From NCBI GenBank assembly GCA_022779465.1, contig JALFTB010000022.1, positions 1 through 40,603 of the forward strand: DNA of 40,603 nucleotides, given 5' to 3'. Numbering within the stretch: the first letter of the stretch is position 1; each line of letters opens with the position of its first letter. Made by a program: the position numbers and the translations under genes. Positions 8,253 through 16,328 of the stretch are shown piece by piece. The notes below the pieces were generated by a model. The model saw nothing but the letters and a program-made list of their open reading frames with translations, did not search any database and was not told where the DNA came from. The stretch comes from CAG-533 sp022779465 (GTDB taxonomy: Bacteria > Bacillota_I > Bacilli_A > RF39 > UBA660).

Positions 8253-9183
8253 TAGTAAAAAAATAATATTTTTAAAGAATAATGAAATATTAGTTGAAGC
8301 AAAAAAATGTCCTAGATTAAAATTAGATAATAGTGACTATAATTCTCTTACAAATCTCTGTAAAAAATATACAATTTTTGAAAAAAATTCTATTTCAGAA
8401 GAATTATTTTCAACATTATATAAAAACAAAATAATTATTGAAGCAAATTTTAATATAAAAGATTCATATAAAACAAAATATGAAAGAAACGAATTATTTG
8501 CTTATAATTTTTTCGGTAAAAAAACATTTAAAAGTATAATTGATAAAAAAGTATTATTTATTGGTGTAGGGGGAATAGCATCTATAATAATCGATCAATT
8601 AATTTCAGTAGGAGTAGAAAATTTTAGTATCGTAGATTTTGATAAAGTTGATTTATCAAATTTAAATAGGCAATTTATTTATAAAGAAAATGATGTTGGA
8701 CTATATAAAGTCGAATTGTTTAAAAACTACATTCTCTCAAAAAATAGTAATGCAAAAATAAAAATATATAATATGAAAATAGAAACTAGTAATCAAATTA
8801 ATGAAATAGTAAAAAATGATAAAATAGATTTTATAGTTAATTCTGCAGACACACCCCCTTGTTACTTACAAAAATATATAGTTGAATCATCACTTAAATT
8901 AAAAGTTCCTTGTATATTTGGCGGAGTAGGAATTGAAGAAGGTAGCTATGGACCATTATTAGATAGTTCTATTGGCAAAATAAATTATTTAAAACAAATT
9001 AATTCTACATTAGATAAAATTAATTATTATTTTCCTTGTAAAAGTTCATTTGGAGTAACGAATAGTATAATATCAAATTATATGGCATGGGATATAATAA
9101 TGTACATGATGAACGAAAAAAAATATGTCAAAAGTTTAAATAAATCAATTAATATAAATTTTAAAGGAACAAAACATGATTAA
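8230..9183 (+). CDS. MccB/ThiF-like (E1 superfamily) adenylating enzyme
   Basis: A 317-residue E1-like enzyme. The first 85 residues look like a small peptide-clamp/RRE-type domain (YILNDSKKIIFLKNNEIL..., then helices). The Rossmann domain starts near 107 with GVGGIAS (112-118), the acidic loop DFDKVD (136-141), NRQF with Arg147, GLYKVE with Lys160, and SADTP (205-209). That last motif parallels the SADHP of E. coli MccB. MccB activates the C-terminal carboxyl of the heptapeptide MccA as an AMP ester and forms a phosphoramidate; PaaA of pantocin A is a related enzyme. No paired CxxC zinc motifs stand out. Here it probably adenylates the 29-residue peptide. It overlaps its neighbours on both sides, and the Shine-Dalgarno is AGGGGTGG. 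Confidence 0.85.
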   Translation: MKKYILNDSKKIIFLKNNEILVEAKKCPRLKLDNSDYNSLTNLCKKYTIFEKNSISEELFSTLYKNKIIIEANFNIKDSYKTKYERNELFAYNFFGKKTFKSIIDKKVLFIGVGGIASIIIDQLISVGVENFSIVDFDKVDLSNLNRQFIYKENDVGLYKVELFKNYILSKNSNAKIKIYNMKIETSNQINEIVKNDKIDFIVNSADTPPCYLQKYIVESSLKLKVPCIFGGVGIEEGSYGPLLDSSIGKINYLKQINSTLDKINYYFPCKSSFGVTNSIISNYMAWDIIMYMMNEKKYVKSLNKSININFKGTKHD

Positions 9184-10399
9184 AATTGCAATTGATCATA
9201 TGCCATTATCTGCAAATCCATTATCTGCAAACGACTTTGTTAGTTCTTATATATATCCATTTATTATGTGCCCACTATTCAGATATAACAATGGAAAACT
9301 TGAAAAATTGGCATGTAAAAATATTATCGTAAAAGGAAAGACCTATTGTATAGATTTAAATGATAATATTAGATATAATAATGGAACATATGCTACTATC
9401 GAAGATTATTATGAAACTTTTGTTAAAATAATGAACAGTATTACTTACCCCAAATATTTAATTGAGAATATAAAGAAAATTAATTTAGTAAATAACAAAT
9501 TAGTTATAACGCTTAAAAGAAAAGATATATTTTTTTTACATAAATTAACATATTATTCATTTTCACCATTTAAAAACAAATTAAATTGTGGGCAATATTA
9601 TATAGATAATATTAGCGAGAATACTATAATTTTAAAAAGAAATAAATATTTTAATTTGTCTATTCTCCAAAAAGAAAATACATTAGAATTTAAAAAATAT
9701 GAAAATCATGAAGATATAAAAGCATTTTTAAATAATGAAATTCAAGTAACAAACATAACTACATTTCCCTTAGAACTTGTAAAAGAATTACAGCCAGAAA
9801 TAAAAGAATCAAATTTAATGTTTGTTTTGAAATTTAGTCCTAATTTAATGTTAAAAAAACACAAAAAATTTAGACAATATATTGCTCATATTATTGATAA
9901 AAATAAAATTAATAAAAAACTTAATAATATGTTCATTATCAAAAATGATTTTTGTTTAAATAATGGAGCCAGTATAAATATAAATTATAACGTAAAAAAG
10001 CAAAAAAATTTAACATATACACAAAATATTAAACTTGGTTATACCGAATTTTATCCAAATGGAATTATTGCAAATACAATAAAAAATCAATTGACAAAAA
10101 ATAACATAAATACAGAACTCTGCCAATATAATCTATGTGAACCAAATGATTGCGATATATATATTGACATTATTTTTTCGCCATTTTTTTATGATGAATA
10201 TTTTTATTTATCAAAATATTTTAGAATAGTAAATGGAAAAAAATATAATAAACTATGCAATAAATATGAAAAAACACAAAAAGAAAAAATTTATCAAAAC
10301 ATTATCAAAATATGTTATAATAACGCAAATATTATACCAATTTTAAAAAGCAAATATATATATCTATATAATAAAGCAGTTAAAGGTAGAAATGAATAA
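9176..10399 (+). CDS. Cytoplasmic solute-binding-protein family 5 (OppA/DppA-like) protein
   Basis: A 407-residue protein with the SBP_bac_5 pattern. The start, IKIAIDHMPLSANPLSAND, resembles the family's opening strand; next comes YIYPFIMCPLFRYNNGKLEKLAC, then YCIDLNDNIRYNNGTYATIEDYYETFVKIMN; the end is a YEKTQKEKIYQNIIKICYNNANIIPI-like segment. Normal members are exported or lipidated peptide-binding proteins, but this one starts directly at the first strand with no signal peptide or lipobox, and no permease genes are nearby. It therefore probably works in the cytosol, perhaps holding the peptide or product (inference). A 15-base tandem duplication (9203-9217 and 9218-9232) encodes PLSAN twice. 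Base composition is extreme: two 60-base rows counted by hand had 6 and 8 G/C. It overlaps the previous gene by 8 bases. Confidence 0.8.
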   Translation: MIKIAIDHMPLSANPLSANDFVSSYIYPFIMCPLFRYNNGKLEKLACKNIIVKGKTYCIDLNDNIRYNNGTYATIEDYYETFVKIMNSITYPKYLIENIKKINLVNNKLVITLKRKDIFFLHKLTYYSFSPFKNKLNCGQYYIDNISENTIILKRNKYFNLSILQKENTLEFKKYENHEDIKAFLNNEIQVTNITTFPLELVKELQPEIKESNLMFVLKFSPNLMLKKHKKFRQYIAHIIDKNKINKKLNNMFIIKNDFCLNNGASININYNVKKQKNLTYTQNIKLGYTEFYPNGIIANTIKNQLTKNNINTELCQYNLCEPNDCDIYIDIIFSPFFYDEYFYLSKYFRIVNGKKYNKLCNKYEKTQKEKIYQNIIKICYNNANIIPILKSKYIYLYNKAVKGRNE

Positions 10400-10411
10400 A
10401 GGTAAATTATT

Positions 10412-11782
10412 ATGGTAAATAAAAGTACAAAAAAATTATTAATTGATTTAGGAAATTACGATTATTCACAAGAAGTATTAGAATTGAAAAAAATGTATGA
10501 TTATATTAATCAAGAAAAATACTTACCAAATGAAAATAAATTTAATTTTATGTCTGGAGATCCAATTAATTACAAACCCTATCCACCGATTATAAAACAT
10601 TTAAAAAGAACATTGAAGAGAAAAGATTTGTTTGAATACCAGTTAAGTAATGGAAATAAAAAAGATAAAACAATAATTAGTGATTACCTAAAAAATATAG
10701 GCATAAATGCTAATGAAGATAATATAACTTTTACTTATTCGACAACCCATGCATTTAATTTAATATTTGACTGTTTAGGAAAAAGTGGCGATGGCATTAT
10801 TATTCCATCACCTAATTATGGATTATTCGATTTTATTCCAGAACGATATGGATTAAAAGTGATTCCATTGACACTTAAAGAAGATGATAACTGGCTTATA
10901 AACATAGAAGACTTTGAAAAAAAATTAAAAAAATTTAATAGTCAAAACAAAGATTTTAAAATAAAATTTTTTTATAACATGAATCCACATAATCCGACTG
11001 GAAAAGTGATGAGTGCTAAGGATACTGATATAATAAAGAAAATAGGTGAATTATCATTAAAATATGGCTTCTATGTAATCGATGATATGATTTATAGAGA
11101 TTTAACTTTTGATAACTCGAAAATGCCCAAACCATTTTCATCCATTGAATCGTATTTTAATAACACTATATCATTATTTGGTATATCGAAATCATATAAT
11201 TTAGCTTCAATACGATCTGGCTTAATTGTATCAAACAATAAAATATCGAATATGATTCAAAATAAAATATATCATCAAATGGATTCATTATCAATTATCA
11301 ATATTCAATCATTAGTATCAGCGTTTAATGTCAATAACAAAAAACAATATAAAAAATATTTTTCGAATTTAAAAATTAAATATATGTATAATTTTGAAAT
11401 ATTAAAGTATTTGATTGAAGGAATAGAAACAAAATCAACATTTAAATTAATATCAAAAGATAAATATATTAAAATAATGAAAAAGTATATTTCGAAAGAA
11501 GATTATAATTTCGCACTACACGACACATCGAAGCTATCATTTGTTTCAAATCTCGAAGATATTGAATCAGGATACTTTTCGTTGTTGTCAATAAAAAGTA
11601 ATAAAAATTATTATGAACTATTTGATGAGTTATTTAACAAAGCCAATATAAAAGTTATATGTGGAAATTCTATAATGTATCCCAACAATGAAGAAAAAAT
11701 TATAAGAATAAACTTTGCTGTAGAACTTAATGTGCTGATTATGGGAATTATAGAATTAAAGAAATATCTTGAAAAAAGTTAA
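10412..11782 (+). CDS. PLP-dependent class I/II aminotransferase-fold enzyme
   Basis: A 456-residue fold-type I PLP enzyme. NMNPHNPTGKVMS is the conserved Asn-Pro-Thr-Gly motif. GISKSYNLASIRSGL holds the PLP-binding Lys260. YVIDDMIYRDL provides the cofactor Asp and Tyr, and IRINFA near the end holds the carboxylate-binding Arg. The family includes aspartate aminotransferases, ACC synthases and MalY-type C-S lyases, and I cannot separate these by eye. In this operon it may make a building block, or act on the peptide's cysteine or an attached amino acid. It begins 13 bases after the previous gene with an AAAGGT site. Low GC matches its neighbours. Confidence 0.85.
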   Translation: MVNKSTKKLLIDLGNYDYSQEVLELKKMYDYINQEKYLPNENKFNFMSGDPINYKPYPPIIKHLKRTLKRKDLFEYQLSNGNKKDKTIISDYLKNIGINANEDNITFTYSTTHAFNLIFDCLGKSGDGIIIPSPNYGLFDFIPERYGLKVIPLTLKEDDNWLINIEDFEKKLKKFNSQNKDFKIKFFYNMNPHNPTGKVMSAKDTDIIKKIGELSLKYGFYVIDDMIYRDLTFDNSKMPKPFSSIESYFNNTISLFGISKSYNLASIRSGLIVSNNKISNMIQNKIYHQMDSLSIINIQSLVSAFNVNNKKQYKKYFSNLKIKYMYNFEILKYLIEGIETKSTFKLISKDKYIKIMKKYISKEDYNFALHDTSKLSFVSNLEDIESGYFSLLSIKSNKNYYELFDELFNKANIKVICGNSIMYPNNEEKIIRINFAVELNVLIMGIIELKKYLEKS

Positions 11783-11824
11783 TAAAAGTTGTAGTATACA
11801 CAGAAAAAGGAGAAGAGTAATAAA

Positions 11825-13492
11825 ATGTTATTATTGAGTGCAAATAAAGTATCAAAAAATTTTGGATATGGAAGTATACTAAAAGATGTATCGTTTAGCC
11901 TTAATTCTGGAGAAATACTTTCAATTGTTGGACCAAACGGATGTGGAAAATCAACACTTATAAAAATAATAGCTGGAGTTGAAAAGTGTGATAGTGGTAG
12001 CATAAGTATAAAAAAGAATACAAGAGTTTCATACTTAAAACAAGTTCAAGAAGAAAATGATAATAGAACAGTATATGAATATTTAAGAGATGCATTTGAT
12101 GATTTATATAAATTGGAACAATTAATAAAAAAATATGAATTATTAATTAATGACCCAGATAATGAAGATTACGAAAAAAATTTAAAAAGATATTGTGATT
12201 TAATTGACGAATTTGGTAACATGGGTGGATATGAGATAGATTCCAAAATAAATGAAGTTTGCAATGGTTTAAAAATATCATCTCAAATGTTAACTCAACC
12301 ATTTTCATCTTTGAGTGGTGGAGAAAAAACAGTTATGCAACTAGCAAGATGTCTTTTGCAAAATTCTGAATTATTTTTACTAGATGAACCAACAAATCAT
12401 TTAGATATAGAAAGAATAGAATGGCTTGAAAATTATTTAAAACAGTATAATGGAGCTATAGTTATTGTTTCACATGACAGATATTTCTTGAACAAAATGT
12501 CAACGAAAATACTAGATTTATCTGATGAAGAATCAAAAGTATATAATATGAATTATTCATCATATTTAGAAACAAAAGAACAAGAATTTGAAAAACAAAT
12601 GAGCAATTACAAATTACAACAAATTCAAATAAAAAAATTAGAACAGGAAATCAGTTATTTTCTACAAAAAGCAGATCAAACAAAGAGTTCTGCCATGTAC
12701 GATAGAGCAAAACAATTAAAAGCAAAAGTTCAAAAAATAAAGGAATACGGTGTAAAAAAGCCTAAAAAACCTAAAAAATTAAATATTAATTTTGTAGAAG
12801 ATAATAATATGAGTAAAACAGTTTTCGACGTACAAGATTTAACAGTATATAAAGAAGATGGAAGTATGATTCTTGATCGTGTGAATGCAAATATTACTTA
12901 TGGAGATAGGGTTGCGTTAATTGGATCAAATGGAAGTGGAAAATCAACATTTATAAATACTATACTAAACAGACAACAATTAAAATATGATGGCAAAATT
13001 GTTGTTGGGCCTAGTACGAAAATAGGATATTTACCTCAGTTTATAAAATTTGATAATCCAGATATGAAAGTAATTAGTTATTTTCAACTGGAAGCCGGAA
13101 AAGATTTTGAAACTTCAATGCGAATACTTAATAGATATCATTTTTATCAAGACAATGTTAATAAAAAAATAGGAAGTTTGTCAGAAGGAGAAAAAATACG
13201 ACTTGTATTAGCTATATTGTTGCAAAAATCTGTAAACTGTATAATATTTGATGAGCCAACAAATCACATAGATATAGATACAAAAGAAGTTTTAGAAGAA
13301 AGTATTGAAGATTATGATGGAACATTCATTTTTGTATCGCATGATAGATTTTTTATCAATAAGTTTGCTAATAAAACATTCGAATTTAAAGATGGAAAAA
13401 TGAAATTATTCTATGGAAATTATGATTATTATAGAGAAAAAAAGAATGAGTTGGAAGGAACAAAACAAGTTCCTAATAAAATAACAAAATAA
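11825..13492 (+). CDS. ABC-F family ATPase, probable ribosome-protection/self-immunity protein
   Basis: A 555-residue protein with two ABC ATPase domains and no membrane segments. Walker A motifs are GPNGCGKS (36-43) and GSNGSGKS (from 367). The signatures are LSGGE (163-167) and LSEGE (452-456, Gly to Glu at the third position). Both Walker B regions read DEPTNH(L/I)DI. A charged linker of about 80 residues (245-325) separates the domains, as in ABC-F proteins that reach into the ribosomal exit site or peptidyl transferase centre. Antibiotic-resistance ABC-F proteins dislodge drugs from the large subunit, and others are translation factors such as EttA. As the last gene of a biosynthetic operon, self-protection is the simplest reading (inference). 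AAAGGAGAAGAG precedes the ATG. No clear terminator follows. Confidence 0.85.
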   Translation: MLLLSANKVSKNFGYGSILKDVSFSLNSGEILSIVGPNGCGKSTLIKIIAGVEKCDSGSISIKKNTRVSYLKQVQEENDNRTVYEYLRDAFDDLYKLEQLIKKYELLINDPDNEDYEKNLKRYCDLIDEFGNMGGYEIDSKINEVCNGLKISSQMLTQPFSSLSGGEKTVMQLARCLLQNSELFLLDEPTNHLDIERIEWLENYLKQYNGAIVIVSHDRYFLNKMSTKILDLSDEESKVYNMNYSSYLETKEQEFEKQMSNYKLQQIQIKKLEQEISYFLQKADQTKSSAMYDRAKQLKAKVQKIKEYGVKKPKKPKKLNINFVEDNNMSKTVFDVQDLTVYKEDGSMILDRVNANITYGDRVALIGSNGSGKSTFINTILNRQQLKYDGKIVVGPSTKIGYLPQFIKFDNPDMKVISYFQLEAGKDFETSMRILNRYHFYQDNVNKKIGSLSEGEKIRLVLAILLQKSVNCIIFDEPTNHIDIDTKEVLEESIEDYDGTFIFVSHDRFFINKFANKTFEFKDGKMKLFYGNYDYYREKKNELEGTKQVPNKITK

Positions 13493-13548
13493 TATTTGTA
13501 AATTAAAATTAAAGCAATAGTAATAATTGTTTGATATTTTATTTTACA

Positions 13549-13557
13549 TGATATAAT
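13549..13557 (+). promoter_or_regulatory. Extended -10 promoter for the 70-residue membrane protein gene
   Basis: TGATATAAT (TG-n-TATAAT) lies 22 bases before the ATG at 13580, with a possible TTGATA (13531-13536) at a short 15-base spacing. Confidence 0.5.
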
Positions 13558-13579
13558 GTAAAAAATAGAAAATAGATTT

Positions 13580-13792
13580 ATGAAAAATAAATCTATTTTA
13601 ATTGGTAGTATAATTGCCGCTATTGTTATAGTTTTTGGACTAATTTTTATCTTTAATGGTAAAAGGGTAGAAAGTGACATTAAAACTGTTACAGACATCA
13701 AAAGAATGTTTAATAAAATATATAAGGGAGTAAATTTACCTGAAATAGAAACAGAAGATATTGAACTTCCACCAGAATTACCAGCATCATAA
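13580..13792 (+). CDS. 70-residue single-pass membrane protein, unknown
   Basis: Residues 5-26 form one hydrophobic helix (SILIGSIIAAIVIVFGLIFI); a short charged stretch follows, and the protein ends in an acidic proline-rich tail, ETEDIELPPELPAS. The Shine-Dalgarno is poor. A short hairpin follows directly. It may be a genuine small membrane protein with an exposed tail, or the surviving N terminus of a longer protein, because it sits next to a decayed locus. I do not recognise it. Confidence 0.55.
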   Translation: MKNKSILIGSIIAAIVIVFGLIFIFNGKRVESDIKTVTDIKRMFNKIYKGVNLPEIETEDIELPPELPAS

Positions 13793-13815
13793 AAAGCACC
13801 TAAAAGGTGCTTTAA
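13793..13815 (+). terminator. Hairpin terminator after the 70-residue gene
   Basis: An 8-bp stem AAAGCACC/GGTGCTTT with a 5-base loop TAAAA. The T run is short (TTTAATT), so it may terminate only partly. Confidence 0.6.
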
Positions 13816-13831
13816 TTATAAGGAGGCAAAC

Positions 13832-15092
13832 ATGTTATTTTCAAGTATAAGCTTTTTATATTATTTTTTACTAGTAGTTTTATTATTTTATTTCATTGCT
13901 CCCAAAAAATATAAAAACTTAATATTATTTATCTTTTCAACGTTTTTTATTTCTATGGTGAACCAAAATATATATTTTTAATGCTAATAGAAATATTAGT
14001 AGCATACGTCGGAGCCATTTTAATAGATAAATATAAAAGTAAAACTATTTTTACTATTGTACTTACTATCCACATAGGACTATTAAGTATATTTAAATAT
14101 ACCGATTTCTTTATTCAAAATATTAATAATTTATTTAAAACTAATATTTCACTTTTAAGAATTGCTCTACCAATTGGAATATCCTTCTATACCATTCAAA
14201 TTATCAGTTATATTATAGATGTTTATCATGGCAAAGTAAAAGTCCAAAAAGTTTTTTAAAATTAGCTAAATATATTTCTTTATTTCCTCAACTTATTGCA
14301 GGAACCTATTGTTCGTTACGAAACAATTGAGAAAGAATTAGATAATCGTAGTCATAGTTTTAATGATTTTGCAATTGGCTCACGTCGATTTACAATTGGA
14401 TTAGCAAAAAAAGTATTAATAGCCAATATTCTTGGAGAATTATGTACAAAGTTTGCATTAGAGTCAGGTCAAAGCGTTGTCTTTTATTGGATAAATGCGA
14501 TAAGTTATATGCTAACTACATAGATATCTTTAATACATTATCAATCGAAAATTACTATAAAACTGATACGCATTGGAAACAAGAGACTCTAATAGATGTA
14601 GCAAATAAATTTGCTCATGAGATGAATTTTAACATATCAAATTTTTATCAAAAGGAAAAAATAACTAAATTTCTTGGTGTTTATGCAGGTCAATTGCCAA
14701 TCAAAAATAATTATGAAGATATAAATATTTTAATTAATGATTCAATAAATAATAGTAAAATATACAATTATGAAACAAAACAAACAACTCAAGTATATGA
14801 TTTAACCAAAATAAATTCGATAGATAAATATGACATTTATTTATCTGGAGCAACACCACTTATTACTGTTACTAATGAATTAAGCGATAATACTAAAGAA
14901 TTAATAGTATTTAGAGATTCTTATGGAAGTAGTCTAATCCCATTATTTATTTCCGGATATAAAAAGATAACTATGATTGATACTAGATATATTTTTCCAA
15001 AAATATTAAATAGATATATAGAATTTAATAATCAAGATGTTTTATTTCTTTATACTGCTTTACTAATTAATGATAGTTCTTCATTAAAGTAA
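13832..15092 (+). pseudogene. Decayed MBOAT O-acyltransferase fused by deletion to a DHHW/AlgX-like gene remnant
   Basis: The ATG at 13832, with an AGGAGG site, starts a typical MBOAT protein (MLFSSISFLYYFL...). One T is missing from the run at 13943-13948 and the frame stops at 13981. The MBOAT sequence then continues in another frame (GEPKYIFLMLIEILVAYVGA) to a second slip in the A run at 14246-14250. A third slip, an extra A near 14303, comes after FPQLIAG, before PIVRYE. MBOAT homology ends near 14490-14515 at FYWINAISYML. Immediately after, in a third frame, the C-terminal part of a DHHW/AlgX-like protein begins (NYIDIF, then YYKTDTHWKQETLIDVA) and runs to 15092. Intact pairs of these genes O-acetylate exopolysaccharides or teichoic acids. 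Here the 3' half of one and the 5' half of the other have been deleted, so the pair is non-functional. Confidence 0.85.
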
Positions 15093-15156
15093 ATATCAAA
15101 TTATAATAAATATTGTTTTAGAAAAAAATTTATGATATCATTAACATGGTGATAGT

Positions 15157-15699
15157 ATGAAGAGTATAATAAACTTTATAAAAGGTGTTTTAATTTCTTG
15201 TTGGGTCGTTTTAGCAATCTTTACAACAATCTGCCTAATAAGTTATAACGATTACAAAGTAAGCGTTTTTGGAGATTATTCTTTATTTATTGTTGATAAT
15301 AAAGAATTAGAACCAACCTTTAAAAAATATGATGTAGTTATTGTTAAAAAAGAATTATCTAAAAGATATCAAAAAGATGATCATGTTTTCTTTTATTTAG
15401 GTAATACTGAAACTCAAAGTTATATTAATTTAGGTCAAATATCTCAAATAGATCGTAATGGAACCACTGAAGATGTCTATTATTTTGGTAATTCTAAAGT
15501 TAATTATAGTAACATTGTAGGTTCTGCTAATGGTGCCATAGTTTGGCATAAAGTAGGTTTAGTACTAAGCATTTTAGAATCACGTTGGGGCTTTATGTTC
15601 TTAATTATTTTACCTACATTATTTGCAATCGTATATGAAATTTATTACATAACTCTAGAAGTAAAAAAAGAAACTAGAAAAGAAACTTCAGAAGAGTAG
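15157..15699 (+). CDS. Signal-peptidase-like (SipW family) protein lacking catalytic residues
   Basis: A 180-residue protein with the SipW/ER-type S26B layout: an N-terminal membrane helix (8-30), a beta-rich outer domain and a C-terminal helix (142-166). In the active-site strand the normal GSMEP is replaced by NKELEP, putting Glu50 where the nucleophilic Ser should be. YDVVIVKK follows as in true signal peptidases, so the alignment is secure. No THR or THK motif with a catalytic His occurs later (NLGQISQID lies there). It is probably an inactive paralogue that binds or presents TasA-like substrates. It is the first gene of the fibre island, 5 bases before a TasA-like gene and one gene before an active SipW. 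Confidence 0.8.
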   Translation: MKSIINFIKGVLISCWVVLAIFTTICLISYNDYKVSVFGDYSLFIVDNKELEPTFKKYDVVIVKKELSKRYQKDDHVFFYLGNTETQSYINLGQISQIDRNGTTEDVYYFGNSKVNYSNIVGSANGAIVWHKVGLVLSILESRWGFMFLIILPTLFAIVYEIYYITLEVKKETRKETSEE

Positions 15700-15704
15700 T
15701 CATT

Positions 15705-16310
15705 ATGAAAACAAAATTAAAACTATGGTTATTAGTAATTTTGTTTTTTATATTATCTATTTATTTAATATCCGATAGTTATGCTTTATTTGAAACAAAT
15801 TCAAGTGGTGAAGCAAACTCTGAGATAGGTAAATGGGTAATTAAAATAAGTGATATTTTAATTTCAGATAATCAAAAAGAAGAATTCTCTGTTGATAATT
15901 TTGTTTATGAAGAAAATGAAAATATTGCTGATGGTTATATAGCTCCTGGCCGTAATGGTTACTTTGATATCATCTTAGATCCCACTGGAACTGAAGTAGC
16001 AGTAAGATATGATTTAAGCTTTGATACTGAGCAATCATATGGAGATAACATAAAGTATAGTGTAACCTTATTAGATGGAACAGAGACTATTAAAACAGCT
16101 CCAAATACCTATTCAGGGACTATATCATTAAATCAAATAAACCAAAATACTAAAATAACATTAAGAATAAATTTAACATGGGATAATGATGTTAATTATA
16201 ACTCAAACGATACTAAACTAGGAACCACTGAAGATAATAAAATCAGAATACCCGTTGGAGTATCAGTAACCCAATATCTAGGAGAAACAATTACCCCATA
16301 TACAGAATAA
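15705..16310 (+). CDS. TasA/camelysin-like secreted fibre protein
   Basis: A 201-residue protein with a SipW-type signal peptide (hydrophobic 8-23, then DSYALFETNSSG). The beta-sandwich region includes IGKWVIKISD, then IADGYIAPGRNGYFDIILDPTGTEVAVRYDLSF, the strand pattern of camelysin/TasA proteins in which an APG(R/S)xGxF segment precedes the donor-strand region. It ends with GVSVTQYLGE. Such proteins polymerise into biofilm fibres outside the cell. It sits between the inactive and active signal peptidase genes and closely resembles the minus-strand paralogue at 23562-24140. Confidence 0.85.
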   Translation: MKTKLKLWLLVILFFILSIYLISDSYALFETNSSGEANSEIGKWVIKISDILISDNQKEEFSVDNFVYEENENIADGYIAPGRNGYFDIILDPTGTEVAVRYDLSFDTEQSYGDNIKYSVTLLDGTETIKTAPNTYSGTISLNQINQNTKITLRINLTWDNDVNYNSNDTKLGTTEDNKIRIPVGVSVTQYLGETITPYTE

Positions 16311-16328
16311 AGAGGGAAGGAATAAGAT

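Noticed and set aside
9176..10399. Annotation as part of a peptide ABC importer
   Set aside because: No signal peptide or lipobox and no permease genes in the cluster; the only ABC protein nearby is an ABC-F without membrane domains.
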